Below, one piece after another: positions 1 to 6,640 of a stretch of DNA of 11,178 nucleotides. The stretch comes from Candidatus Micrarchaeum sp. (GTDB lineage: Archaea; SpSt-1190; DYHY01): positions 21,572 through 32,749 of the forward strand of contig DYHY01000013.1 of the NCBI GenBank assembly GCA_020723935.1, read 5' to 3'. The notes beneath the pieces were generated by a model. The model searched no databases. It saw only the letters and a program-made list of their open reading frames with translations, and was not told where the DNA came from. The position numbers and the translations under genes were made by a program. Every line of letters starts with the position of its first letter. Position 1 is the stretch's first letter.

Positions 1-717
1 GTCCCCGCCGAGACGACGATTGTCCCCGCCCCCGCCACCACGACCATCTCCAGCGGAGGCGACACGACCACAACCACGGTCTCTCCGCCCGTTCCCGCCG
101 CGATGATCACGGCCAGCGCCCCTGACAGGGTCGTCGTGTACATCGAGGAGGAATCCTCGGTGCCTGTGACCGTGAAGAACACGGGGACTGCCCCAGGCGA
201 CGTCGCCGTCTCCTTCGGCCCCAACACGAAGACCGAAACCCTCCAGCCGGCTCAGGAGAAGACGATAGGCTTCCCGATACTCGGGGACGTCTCCAAGGAG
301 GTCAGGCTCGAGGCGATCTCCAGGGGCGAGACGATCCTTAGCAAGAACGTCAAGGTCGAGGTCAGGGAGTTCCAGCTCGTCTGGCAGAACACGGTGTTCC
401 AGAAGGGCAGGGTCGCCGTGCCCTACGAGATAATCGGCTCGACGTCCGGAGCGATGGTGAGCGAGACGCTCGTCGAGAACACGAACAGGACGAACATCTT
501 CAACGGCACCGGCGTGCACGACCTGCCCGCGAACGGGACGATAAGCGCGACCCTGGATGCGGGCACCTACACCGCCTGCGTCGGCGCGACGAACGCGAAG
601 GGCTCGCAGGTCGTCTCCGGCTGCTCGGACGTCGTCGTGAGGGAAGGCCTGTCAGGGGCGGTCAAGTGGTTCGCCCTCGTGATCGCGGGAGTCGCCGCCC
701 TGCTCCTCTTCTTCTGA
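1..717 (+). CDS. Membrane-anchored extracellular beta-sandwich (COG1361/CARDB-like) protein, 5' partial
   Basis: The frame is open from the first base, so the start lies outside the window; 238 residues are visible, ending at TGA 715-717. The first 35 or so residues are a Thr/Pro/Ala-rich linker typical of surface proteins. Two Ig-like beta-sandwich units follow; the first contains 'VPVTVKNTGTAPGDV', the N-G-T/N-A-G motif common in COG1361/CARDB-type archaeal surface domains. Three N-glycosylation sequons (NRT, NGT, NGT) and a cysteine pair lie in the second unit. The C-terminus is one hydrophobic helix of about 18 residues ending in FF, with no basic cytoplasmic tail. I infer a protein anchored by its C-terminus and exposed outside the cell. 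No enzymatic motif is visible and the exact role is unknown. It converges on uppS, 14 bases away. Confidence 0.8.
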   Translation, partial: VPAETTIVPAPATTTISSGGDTTTTTVSPPVPAAMITASAPDRVVVYIEEESSVPVTVKNTGTAPGDVAVSFGPNTKTETLQPAQEKTIGFPILGDVSKEVRLEAISRGETILSKNVKVEVREFQLVWQNTVFQKGRVAVPYEIIGSTSGAMVSETLVENTNRTNIFNGTGVHDLPANGTISATLDAGTYTACVGATNAKGSQVVSGCSDVVVREGLSGAVKWFALVIAGVAALLLFF

Positions 718-731
718 GGGACGGGGGGCGT

Positions 732-1427
732 CTAGCGGCCGAATCGCCTGTTGCGCCTGCCGTAGTCGGAGACTAGGCGCGCAAGGTCCTTCTTCTCGAA
801 GGCGGGCCAGTTCTTCTGCGAGAAGCCAAACTCTGCGTAGCTTGAGCCCCAGAGGAGGAAGCCGGAAAGGCGCCTCTCGCCGCTCGTGCGGATTATGAGG
901 TCAGGCTGGGGCAGGCCGCCGAGGTAGAGCGCGGACTCGATGGCCTTCTCCGTCCTCGCGCCGGCGCGCACGGCGTCCGCTATCTCCGCCTGCCCGTCAT
1001 ATGCGAGGGCGATGTTGAGGAAGAACCTGTCGTAGCCGGAGGTGGCCCTCTCGGCCCGGGAGATCTCCATGCGTATGGACTCGGGCATCATGCGCGTCCT
1101 CCCGATGAACCTCAAGCGGATGTGGTTCCTGTGGACCGACTCGTCGGCCGCTATCTCTCTCACGTTCTTCTCTATTATCTCCATGAGCTTTGCGACCTCG
1201 CGCCTGGGCCTGGAGAAGTTCTTCGCGGAGAAGCCGTAGATTGTCAGGACGGGTATGCCGAAATCCTCGAAGACCCAGTTGATGAAGGCCTTCATCTTCT
1301 TGACGCCCGCCAGGTGCCCGTACCAGGCCGGGAGGCCGCGCTCCCGCGCGAAGCGCCTGTTCCCGTCGGGTATGAGTGCAAGGTGCCTTATTCCGCCGCT
1401 CTTGTCGCGCTTGTCGGTGGGAGCCAT
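732..1427 (-). CDS. uppS: Cis-prenyltransferase (polyprenyl/undecaprenyl diphosphate synthase family)
   Basis: 231 residues, a normal length for the family. The enzyme adds isopentenyl units in cis to an allylic diphosphate, making the long polyprenyl diphosphate that archaea use as lipid carrier for N-glycans and other surface sugars. Motifs are in the expected order: IPDGNRRFA with the catalytic Asp at 21; GLPAWYGHLAG (31-41); YGFSAKNFSRP (64-74); LNIALAYDG (137-145); and IIRTSGERRLSGFLLW (178-193), with Arg180, Arg186 and Ser188 for diphosphate binding and Glu199 downstream. One oddity is Lys69, where relatives usually have Glu (FS-x-E-N-W/F). The start at 1427 is preceded directly by AAGGA, too close for a normal Shine-Dalgarno. 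It lies 31 bases after the hef stop on the same strand, so it is probably co-transcribed with hef. Confidence 0.93.
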   Translation of the reverse strand: MAPTDKRDKSGGIRHLALIPDGNRRFARERGLPAWYGHLAGVKKMKAFINWVFEDFGIPVLTIYGFSAKNFSRPRREVAKLMEIIEKNVREIAADESVHRNHIRLRFIGRTRMMPESIRMEISRAERATSGYDRFFLNIALAYDGQAEIADAVRAGARTEKAIESALYLGGLPQPDLIIRTSGERRLSGFLLWGSSYAEFGFSQKNWPAFEKKDLARLVSDYGRRNRRFGR

Positions 1428-1458
1428 TCCTTGGCGGGGGGCCCGCTGGGCCGAGTTT

Positions 1459-3693
1459 TTAGCGTTTTTCCCCGGCGGGTTCCGCCGGCTCGTCTTCCCT
1501 GCCCGAGGCGACCTTCCTGATCTTGGCCGCGGTCACCTTTCCTATCCCCCCGACCTTCCGGAGCTCCTCCGGGCCCGCGCAGAAGACGGCCTGGGGGCTC
1601 CCGAAATGCGAGAGGAGCCTGCGCGCGAGGGTCAGGTTCACGTCCGGGAGCGCCGCTACCACCCCCTCCTGCTGTTCGGGAAGGGTCTTCCCGCGCAGCT
1701 TCCCCTTCACCTGCGGGGGCCGCTTGGGGTCCGTCTCCCGCCTGAGGATGACAGATATCAGCGCGGCGCCCTCCTCCTTGTCGCGCACGAAGATGACAGG
1801 TATGCCGAAGTCGAGGGAAATGGAAGCGAGGGCGCCCCTTATCGCGTTCGGGTGGATGTTCCTCTTGGCGTATATCTTGGAGAGGGACTCGGCCTCTACT
1901 ATCATCAGAGGCCGATCGAAGGTGTCGGAGAGCTGGGCCGCCTGGTCAAAGAGCCTCCCATCCAGGAGCGATGCGACGAAATCCTCCCCAGTCTTCCTCT
2001 CTATCGCGACGCTGTCCGAGATGACGATATCTGCGACGGGGAGGGGCTTCATCTCGACGGAGACGTTGGAGAGGGACTTGAGGAGCGACAGGACGCTGGA
2101 GCCAGCCTCCCTCGTGTCGACGAGTATCCTCGGGCGCGGCTCATCCTCCCCCTCCTCCTCGTGCGCGGAGGGCGAGATGAACGAGGAGAGGGAGCGGTTC
2201 GCCGACTCCTCCTCGCGCTTGGCCAGCTTCACGGAGCGCATGATGTTCCTCATCGCCTTCTCGTTCCTGTGGGAGATCCAGCGGTACGCTTCGTCCTTGG
2301 AGCCCTTGGCGACGAGGATCGCCACCCTCCCCTCCCCGGCCTTGCGTCCCGTCCGGCCGCGCCGCTGTATGTGCCGTATCGCGCTAGGCACCGGCTCGTA
2401 GAATACGATCGTGTCGACCGCCGGGATGTCTATCCCCTCCTCGCCGACTGACGTGCTGACTAGGGCGGAGAAGTCCCCCCTGCGGAACGCTTCTATCGTC
2501 TCCTTCTGCTTCTTCTGCGTGAACCCCTCCTTCTGGCCCAGGAACTCGCGCGCCGACACTCCGGACGATTCCAGGGCGGCGGCAAGCTTCCTCGCCTGGG
2601 CGCGGTAGTGGGCGAAGACTATCACCGGCGAGCTGCCGGCTCCCTTCACTATCTCGATGAGGCGCGCGAGCTTCGGGTGGTCGACGCCCTTGGAATGGAG
2701 GTGGCGCGTTATCGCGAGCGCCTGGCGGAAGTCCTCCAGCTGCATTATCTGGCGCGAGGAGGCTGAGCCGTCCTTCCTCAGCCTCTCGAGGAACTCCACA
2801 AGGGAGAAGACCCCCTGCGTCTCGAGCAGCTCTATGGCGTGGAGTATCTTCATCGCCCCTGCGGTCGCGGCGATTGACGCGAAGTCGCGAAGGGACGCCG
2901 CCCTGCCCTTCGCGGACAGGATGTCGCGCTTGGTGACGAACGCGACGTCCGCCGACTCTATGAGGCCGCTCGCCTTCAGGCCGCGCAGGTACGCGCGCAG
3001 GACCGACAGGAGGAGCTCCTTCACACGCAGGAACTCGGCGGGCAGCGGGACCTCGACGAACTGCGTGTCCACCTTCGACACGTAGGGGAGAACGTCCCCG
3101 TCCGACTCGGACCTGCTCTCGACGTTCGATATGAAAAGGTTCCTGCATATCTCCCCCACCTTCTCGGAAGTGTGGCCGGGAGAGGCGGTGAGCGCGAGTA
3201 TCAGCGGGTTCTTGGCCCTGTTCATGTATTCGCGGGCGAGGAACACGTAGGAATCGTTCTTCACGCAGTGGTGCGCCTCGTCGAAGACCGCAAGGACGGT
3301 GTCCGAGAGGTCGAAGTTCCCCGTTATCACGTCGTTTCTGAGGACGGGAGCGGTGCAGCAGATCATCCGCGCCCCGCAGTAGGAGGCCGCCCGCTCGGAG
3401 GGCGGTATCTCCCCAGTGACGACCGCGACGGGGACGTCGAGGAACGCGGAAAGCGTCTTCGCGTGCTGCTCGGCGAGGGGCTTGGTCGGGCAGATGACAA
3501 CTGCTGGGCCCGGAAGGCCCCTCAGCCTCTCGGCCGCGACGAGGGCGGCGATGGCGGTCTTCCCCAAGGCCGTCGGCAGGACGACGAGGGTGTTCCCCTT
3601 CTTGAGGGCGGATGCCGCTATCACCTCCTGGTAGAGCCTGCGCTCTATCGCGTTCTCCCTTACCAGCGGGTTGTGGGAGAAATATTCGGCCAT
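1459..3693 (-). CDS. hef: Hef-type fork-structure helicase/nuclease (SF2 helicase + ERCC4 nuclease + HhH)
   Basis: 744 residues, full length for archaeal Hef, the XPF/FANCM relative that unwinds and cuts stalled replication forks and branched DNA. Helicase domain: Walker A PTALGKT (40-46, with Ala where PTGLGKT is usual), DEAH box VFDEAHH (136-142), TASPG (169-173), a helical insert at about 220-340, and motif VI QRRGRTGR (443-450). ERCC4 nuclease: VDTRE (525-529) and IERKTGED (564-571), which matches ERK-x3-D. The usual GD before ERK is AD here (554-555), keeping the acidic residue. Tandem helix-hairpin-helix motifs lie at about 681-699 and 714-728. The reading frame continues 284 codons upstream, but that part is antisense to the ABC operon. 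I chose the start at 3693 because homology begins there and a TATA box lies about 30 bases upstream, giving a leaderless message. Confidence 0.95.
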   Translation of the reverse strand: MAEYFSHNPLVRENAIERRLYQEVIAASALKKGNTLVVLPTALGKTAIAALVAAERLRGLPGPAVVICPTKPLAEQHAKTLSAFLDVPVAVVTGEIPPSERAASYCGARMICCTAPVLRNDVITGNFDLSDTVLAVFDEAHHCVKNDSYVFLAREYMNRAKNPLILALTASPGHTSEKVGEICRNLFISNVESRSESDGDVLPYVSKVDTQFVEVPLPAEFLRVKELLLSVLRAYLRGLKASGLIESADVAFVTKRDILSAKGRAASLRDFASIAATAGAMKILHAIELLETQGVFSLVEFLERLRKDGSASSRQIMQLEDFRQALAITRHLHSKGVDHPKLARLIEIVKGAGSSPVIVFAHYRAQARKLAAALESSGVSAREFLGQKEGFTQKKQKETIEAFRRGDFSALVSTSVGEEGIDIPAVDTIVFYEPVPSAIRHIQRRGRTGRKAGEGRVAILVAKGSKDEAYRWISHRNEKAMRNIMRSVKLAKREEESANRSLSSFISPSAHEEEGEDEPRPRILVDTREAGSSVLSLLKSLSNVSVEMKPLPVADIVISDSVAIERKTGEDFVASLLDGRLFDQAAQLSDTFDRPLMIVEAESLSKIYAKRNIHPNAIRGALASISLDFGIPVIFVRDKEEGAALISVILRRETDPKRPPQVKGKLRGKTLPEQQEGVVAALPDVNLTLARRLLSHFGSPQAVFCAGPEELRKVGGIGKVTAAKIRKVASGREDEPAEPAGEKR

Positions 3694-3718
3694 CCTTCCC
3701 GGCGCCCCCCCTTCGCGG

Positions 3719-3728
3719 CCTTTTATGC
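3719..3728 (-). promoter_or_regulatory. TATA box of hef
   Basis: Read on the minus strand the sequence is GCATAAAAGG. Its A/T core lies 28-33 bases upstream of the hef ATG at 3693. Archaeal transcription starts about 25 bases downstream of the TATA centre, which places the first transcribed base at or very near the ATG. This supports both the start codon and leaderless translation. The surroundings are strongly GC-rich, so the A/T island stands out. Confidence 0.6.
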
Positions 3729-3775
3729 CCTTTCCCGCGGGCCTTTCCGGTATCCTGCCGTGCGCCCATGCAAAG

Positions 3776-3786
3776 CCATTTAAGCC
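3776..3786 (+). promoter_or_regulatory. Probable TATA box for the padR-ABC operon
   Basis: CCATTTAAGCC is the first A/T-rich island reading rightward in the 174-base gap between hef and padR. A start about 25 bases downstream would fall near 3806-3811, at the ATG of 3811 that is followed immediately by a stop. Two further A/T islands (GAATATTATG at 3804 and GAATATAC at 3820) could also serve, so the exact promoter is uncertain. Confidence 0.4.
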
Positions 3787-3790
3787 CTGA

Positions 3791-3826
3791 TATTCCCGGA
3801 TGCGAATATTATGGAGTGAGAATATA
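3791..3826. promoter_or_regulatory. Possible PadR operator: repeated GAATAT / TATTC elements
   Basis: TATTC at 3791-3795 and GAATA at 3804-3808 form a 5-base inverted repeat with an 8-base spacer. GAATAT recurs at 3820-3825, 16 bases after the first copy, about one and a half helical turns. PadR proteins bind short inverted repeats with spacers of about 8 bases, classically ATGT-N8-ACAT, and usually repress their own promoter. The position directly upstream of padR fits autoregulation. The bases differ from the classical site, so this is an inference from symmetry and location. Confidence 0.35.
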
Positions 3827-3867
3827 CGGCCAAGAAGTCGTCGGCGGCCTTCGACCTGAAGGAGCAC

Positions 3868-4209
3868 ATGAGGCGCGGCATCCTGCGCGTCTACGTCCTG
3901 TTCTCGCTCTCCAAGAAGAGGATGCACGGCTACGAGCTGCTTAAGCACTTCCGCACGAGGATGGCGGAGTGCGGCGGGAGGGCGACGAGCACGGGCGAGC
4001 TCTACTCCTTCCTCGCCCACATGGAGAAGGTGGGCCAGGTGAGGTCCGAGTGGACCGGGGCGGGGAGGCGGAGGAGGGTCTTCAGCCTCACCCCCTCGGG
4101 CAGGGCGACGGTCGCCGAGACGAAGAACAACTTCAGAGCGGTCCTGGGGCTCTTCAGGCAGATAGTCCCCGAGGTCTTCGGGAAGCCCGGCGGGAAGGAG
4201 GGCTTTTGA
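3868..4209 (+). CDS. PadR-family winged-helix transcriptional regulator
   Basis: 113 residues, the small PadR class. The hallmark HGYEL is at 20-24, within 'SKKRMHGYELLKHF'. The recognition-helix and wing segment STGELYSFLAHMEK-GQVRSEW runs from about 41 to 62, followed by GRRRRVFSLTPSGRATVAE and a short C-terminal helix for dimer contact. PadR proteins are usually repressors released by small lipophilic ligands, and are often encoded beside the drug or lipid exporter they control. The ABC ATPase gene starts 6 bases after this stop. The start at 3868 has GAAGGAG before it with only a 3-base spacer. The frame stays open upstream back to TGA 3817, encoding a plausible N-terminal extension (AKKSSAAFDLKEH), but no ATG, GTG or TTG lies there. 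The true N-terminus is therefore less certain than the family assignment. Confidence 0.88.
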   Translation: MRRGILRVYVLFSLSKKRMHGYELLKHFRTRMAECGGRATSTGELYSFLAHMEKVGQVRSEWTGAGRRRRVFSLTPSGRATVAETKNNFRAVLGLFRQIVPEVFGKPGGKEGF

Positions 4210-4215
4210 GCGGCA

Positions 4216-5220
4216 ATGGCCAAAGCGTCCAAGACGGCGATATCGGTGAAGGGCCTTGTGAAGAGGTTCGGGGACCTTTCGGCGGTCAAGGGGATAACGT
4301 TCTCGGTGAAGGAGGGGGAGATCTTCGGGTTCCTGGGCCCGAACGGTGCGGGGAAGAGCATGACGATAAACATGCTGACCACCCTCCTCGTCCCCACCGG
4401 AGGGGACGCGACGGTCGCGGGAGTGAGCGTCGTGGGCTCGCCCGAGACTGTGCGTGAGAGGATCTGCCTCATCTCCCAGGAGGGGAGCGTCGACGGGGAC
4501 CTCACGGCCGAGGAGAACCTCGTCTTCTACGGCAGGCTCTACCACGTCCCCGAGAAGGAGCTCTCGCGCAGGGTCGACAGGGCCCTCGAGTTCGTCAACC
4601 TCTCAGACAGGAGGGCGACGAGGGTGAAGTTTTACTCAGGGGGGATGCGGCGGCGCCTGGAGATGGCCAAAGTCTTCATATCCGACCCCAAGGTCATCTT
4701 CCTAGACGAGCCCACGATCGGCCTCGACCCCCAGTCCAGGGACATGGTTTGGAAGAAGATCTTCGAGATAAACAGGTCCAAGGGCATCACGATATTCGTG
4801 ACGACCCACTACATGCAGGAGGCAGAGGGCCTCTGCAACCGCATCGCGATAATGGACCACGGCAAGATAATAGCGATGGACACCCCGGCGGCCCTGCGGG
4901 AGGGAATAGGCATCGGGGAGATAGTTGAGGTGGAGGTCCGCCACGACGGGGCATTCCACCGGGCCCTCGCCAAGGCGGGCTTCGAGGTCGAGCCCCTGTC
5001 CAGGAACAAGTACAGGATAACCGCGAAGGGGTCCGGCGGCGTGGAGAGGGTCGTCGGGATCGCGAGGAAGTCGGGGACGAAGATAATCAACATGCTCGCG
5101 AGGCGCCCGACGATGGAGGACGTCTTCATGCACTACACCGGAAGGGAGGTGCGCGACGGGACGGAGGCGGGAAACCTCCTCACCAAGGTCCTCGCGCGCA
5201 ACGCCCGGGGGGGAGGCTGA
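4216..5220 (+). CDS. ABC transporter ATP-binding protein, DrrA/CcmA-like (ABC-2 exporter)
   Basis: 334 residues. It is the nucleotide-binding subunit that powers the permease encoded next. Walker A GPNGAGKS is at 41-48, the Q-loop Gln at 88, signature YSGGM at 140-144, Walker B IFLDEP at 161-166, the D-loop just after it, and the switch His at 198 in TTHYMQEAE. The C-terminal 90 or so residues (about 235-334) match the extra domain of DrrA-type exporters, ending in the usual 'RPTMEDVFMHYTG'. The family drives export of drugs, lipids, polysaccharides or other hydrophobic cargo; nothing here identifies the substrate. It lies 6 bases after padR and 1-4 bases before the permease start, so the three genes are certainly one operon. 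Confidence 0.94.
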   Translation: MAKASKTAISVKGLVKRFGDLSAVKGITFSVKEGEIFGFLGPNGAGKSMTINMLTTLLVPTGGDATVAGVSVVGSPETVRERICLISQEGSVDGDLTAEENLVFYGRLYHVPEKELSRRVDRALEFVNLSDRRATRVKFYSGGMRRRLEMAKVFISDPKVIFLDEPTIGLDPQSRDMVWKKIFEINRSKGITIFVTTHYMQEAEGLCNRIAIMDHGKIIAMDTPAALREGIGIGEIVEVEVRHDGAFHRALAKAGFEVEPLSRNKYRITAKGSGGVERVVGIARKSGTKIINMLARRPTMEDVFMHYTGREVRDGTEAGNLLTKVLARNARGGG

Positions 5221-5221
5221 A

Positions 5222-6310
5222 GTGATGGGGCTTTTCGGGGACATATTCACCGTATGGGCCAAGGACATGCGGGTCTGGAGCAAGAAGCCCTTCGTCGTCC
5301 TCTCGAGGGCGCTCATCTTCCCCCTCGTCTACCTGGTGATCTTCGCGAACTCCTTCGGCGACTCCTTCTACGACCTCCCGATAGCGGTCGTCGACCTCAA
5401 CGCCGGGCCGGCCTCCCTCTCGTTCGTCTCGGCGATGACGACGGGAAACACCGTGCGCGTGGTGGCGCAGCCCAGCTACGAGAAGGCCCTCGAGCTCTTC
5501 AAGGCGAGGAAGGTCTACGCGATCGTGATAATACCCAAGGGTGCGGCCGAGGTGAGCCTCCTCGCCGACCAGTCCTCGCCCCAGACGGCGGGGGCGATAA
5601 TCTCCGTCGTGAACGCCGCCGCGGCGAGGCTGTCCTCGGCCCCGGGAAGCGCAGGTGCCCCGCCCATTATCGTCAGGACGGACGTCCACTACGGGAGGGG
5701 TGCCAGCTACATGGACTTCCTCACGCCCGGCGTCATAATACAGACAATAGCGATGGGCGCCCTGTTCTCCGGGGGCGTGAGCCTCCTCTTCGAGAAGCAG
5801 CTGGGAGTCTTCAACCTCCTCCTCGTCGCCCCGATAGACAAAATGGCGATAATCATGGGCAAGATCCTCTCGGCAGTCACCCAGTCGATGGCAAGCGGCC
5901 TCATCGCCCTAGTGATAGCCTTCCTCCTGGGGGCCAAGATCAAGGCCGGGGTCGTCGGGATCCTCTTCCTGATCCTCCTGATGTTCCTCGTCTCCTTCTG
6001 CTTCATAGGCCTGGGGATAGCGATGACGGCCTACATCAGCGACTTCCAGGCATGGATGATGACGATGCAGCTAATCATAATGCCCTTTTGGATAGTGAGC
6101 GGGACGTTCTTTCCGATAGAGTCGATGGCATGGTGGCTGCGGCCTCTTGCCCTGGTGAGCCCGCTCACGTACGCGACGAGCGCCGCGAGGAACATCATGA
6201 TCCGCGGCTTCACCTTCGCGTCGGTTTCAAGCGATTTCGCTGTGCTCGCCGGCATGGCGGCATTCATGTTCCTGTTCGGGATAAAGTCGTTCAGGAGGAC
6301 GGTTGAATAA
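5222..6310 (+). CDS. ABC-2 family transporter permease
   Basis: 362 residues from GTG 5222, or 361 from ATG 5225; the two starts are adjacent. About six membrane segments are visible: roughly 29-45, 167-190, 212-238, 243-266, 278-298 and 336-354. A large extracytoplasmic region of about 120 residues lies between the first and second, as in the YhgE/DrrB/ABC2_membrane_3 group. The segment EKQLGVFNLLLVAPI (191-205) is the conserved cytoplasmic coupling region after helix 2, and the late 'SGTFFPIESM' is also typical. With the preceding ATPase it should form a dimeric exporter. The stop TAA 6308-6310 sits 4 bases before the next ATG. Substrate unknown. Confidence 0.9.
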   Translation: MMGLFGDIFTVWAKDMRVWSKKPFVVLSRALIFPLVYLVIFANSFGDSFYDLPIAVVDLNAGPASLSFVSAMTTGNTVRVVAQPSYEKALELFKARKVYAIVIIPKGAAEVSLLADQSSPQTAGAIISVVNAAAARLSSAPGSAGAPPIIVRTDVHYGRGASYMDFLTPGVIIQTIAMGALFSGGVSLLFEKQLGVFNLLLVAPIDKMAIIMGKILSAVTQSMASGLIALVIAFLLGAKIKAGVVGILFLILLMFLVSFCFIGLGIAMTAYISDFQAWMMTMQLIIMPFWIVSGTFFPIESMAWWLRPLALVSPLTYATSAARNIMIRGFTFASVSSDFAVLAGMAAFMFLFGIKSFRRTVE

Positions 6311-6314
6311 GAAT

Positions 6315-6620
6315 ATGGCAACGGTGGCAGCAGGCAGGGCAAGGGGATTTTTCGTGGGGGCGTTGGTCGCGGCGGCCGTCGCGATAACGGGGATAGTCTT
6401 CCTCTTCATCTACGCGATACTCGGCGCGCTCTTCGGGGGCGTCGCCGGATGGTTCGTGCAGGTGGCTCCGGTGATAGGACCGGCGGTCAGGACGGGATTC
6501 GCGCAGCTGGGCCTGAAGGTCGACAACCTCGCGGCTGTCGGCGCGGCCCTGGGCTTCGTCAGCGGCTTCTTCAAGCACAATGGGAACAGCGGCGGGGCGG
6601 CCGGCGCGAGGGAGTGGTAG
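6315..6620 (+). CDS. Small glycine/alanine-rich membrane protein of unknown function
   Basis: 101 residues from ATG 6315. An in-frame TTG at 6303 would add four residues and overlap the permease stop, but the ATG is the simpler choice. Residues 12-50 are almost entirely hydrophobic and glycine-rich (GFFVGALVAAAVAITGIVFLFIY, then AILGALFGGVAGWFVQ), enough for a helical hairpin. A third weakly hydrophobic stretch lies at about 72-86, and the end is short and hydrophilic. The Gly pattern (GALFGGVAG) suggests tight helix packing. I do not recognise the family. Its place between the exporter permease and two secreted COG1361-type proteins suggests an accessory membrane subunit of the same system. 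Confidence 0.72.
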   Translation: MATVAAGRARGFFVGALVAAAVAITGIVFLFIYAILGALFGGVAGWFVQVAPVIGPAVRTGFAQLGLKVDNLAAVGAALGFVSGFFKHNGNSGGAAGAREW

Positions 6621-6640
6621 GAAGGGCAAAGGGCGCGAAA

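Noticed and set aside
1440-1460. GGCCC-GCT-GGGCC hairpin followed by T5 on the plus strand
   Set aside because: It resembles an intrinsic terminator, but it is oriented for plus-strand transcription within the minus-strand hef-uppS unit; the T-run is simply the complement of the hef stop region.
1255-2451. Long plus-strand open frame opposite hef and uppS
   Set aside because: GC-rich antisense shadow. Its product is Arg/Leu/Pro-rich without family features, while the opposite strand encodes clear conserved motifs.
2384-3769. 461-codon minus-strand open frame overlapping hef
   Set aside because: Shadow of hef in another frame; Arg/Gly/Pro-rich with no recognisable domain.
3694-3867. tRNA or other structured RNA in the largest intergenic gap
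   Set aside because: No cloverleaf, CCA-like end or T-loop sequence is visible on either strand; the gap is explained by divergent promoters.
3694-4545. N-terminal extension of the hef reading frame by 284 codons
   Set aside because: It runs antisense through padR and the ABC ATPase gene, has low-complexity Arg/Pro/Leu composition, and hef homology plus a TATA box both place the start at 3693.
5254-6306. 350-codon plus-strand frame inside the permease gene
   Set aside because: Out-of-frame shadow rich in Arg and Asp with no membrane segments; the permease frame has all expected hydrophobic helices.
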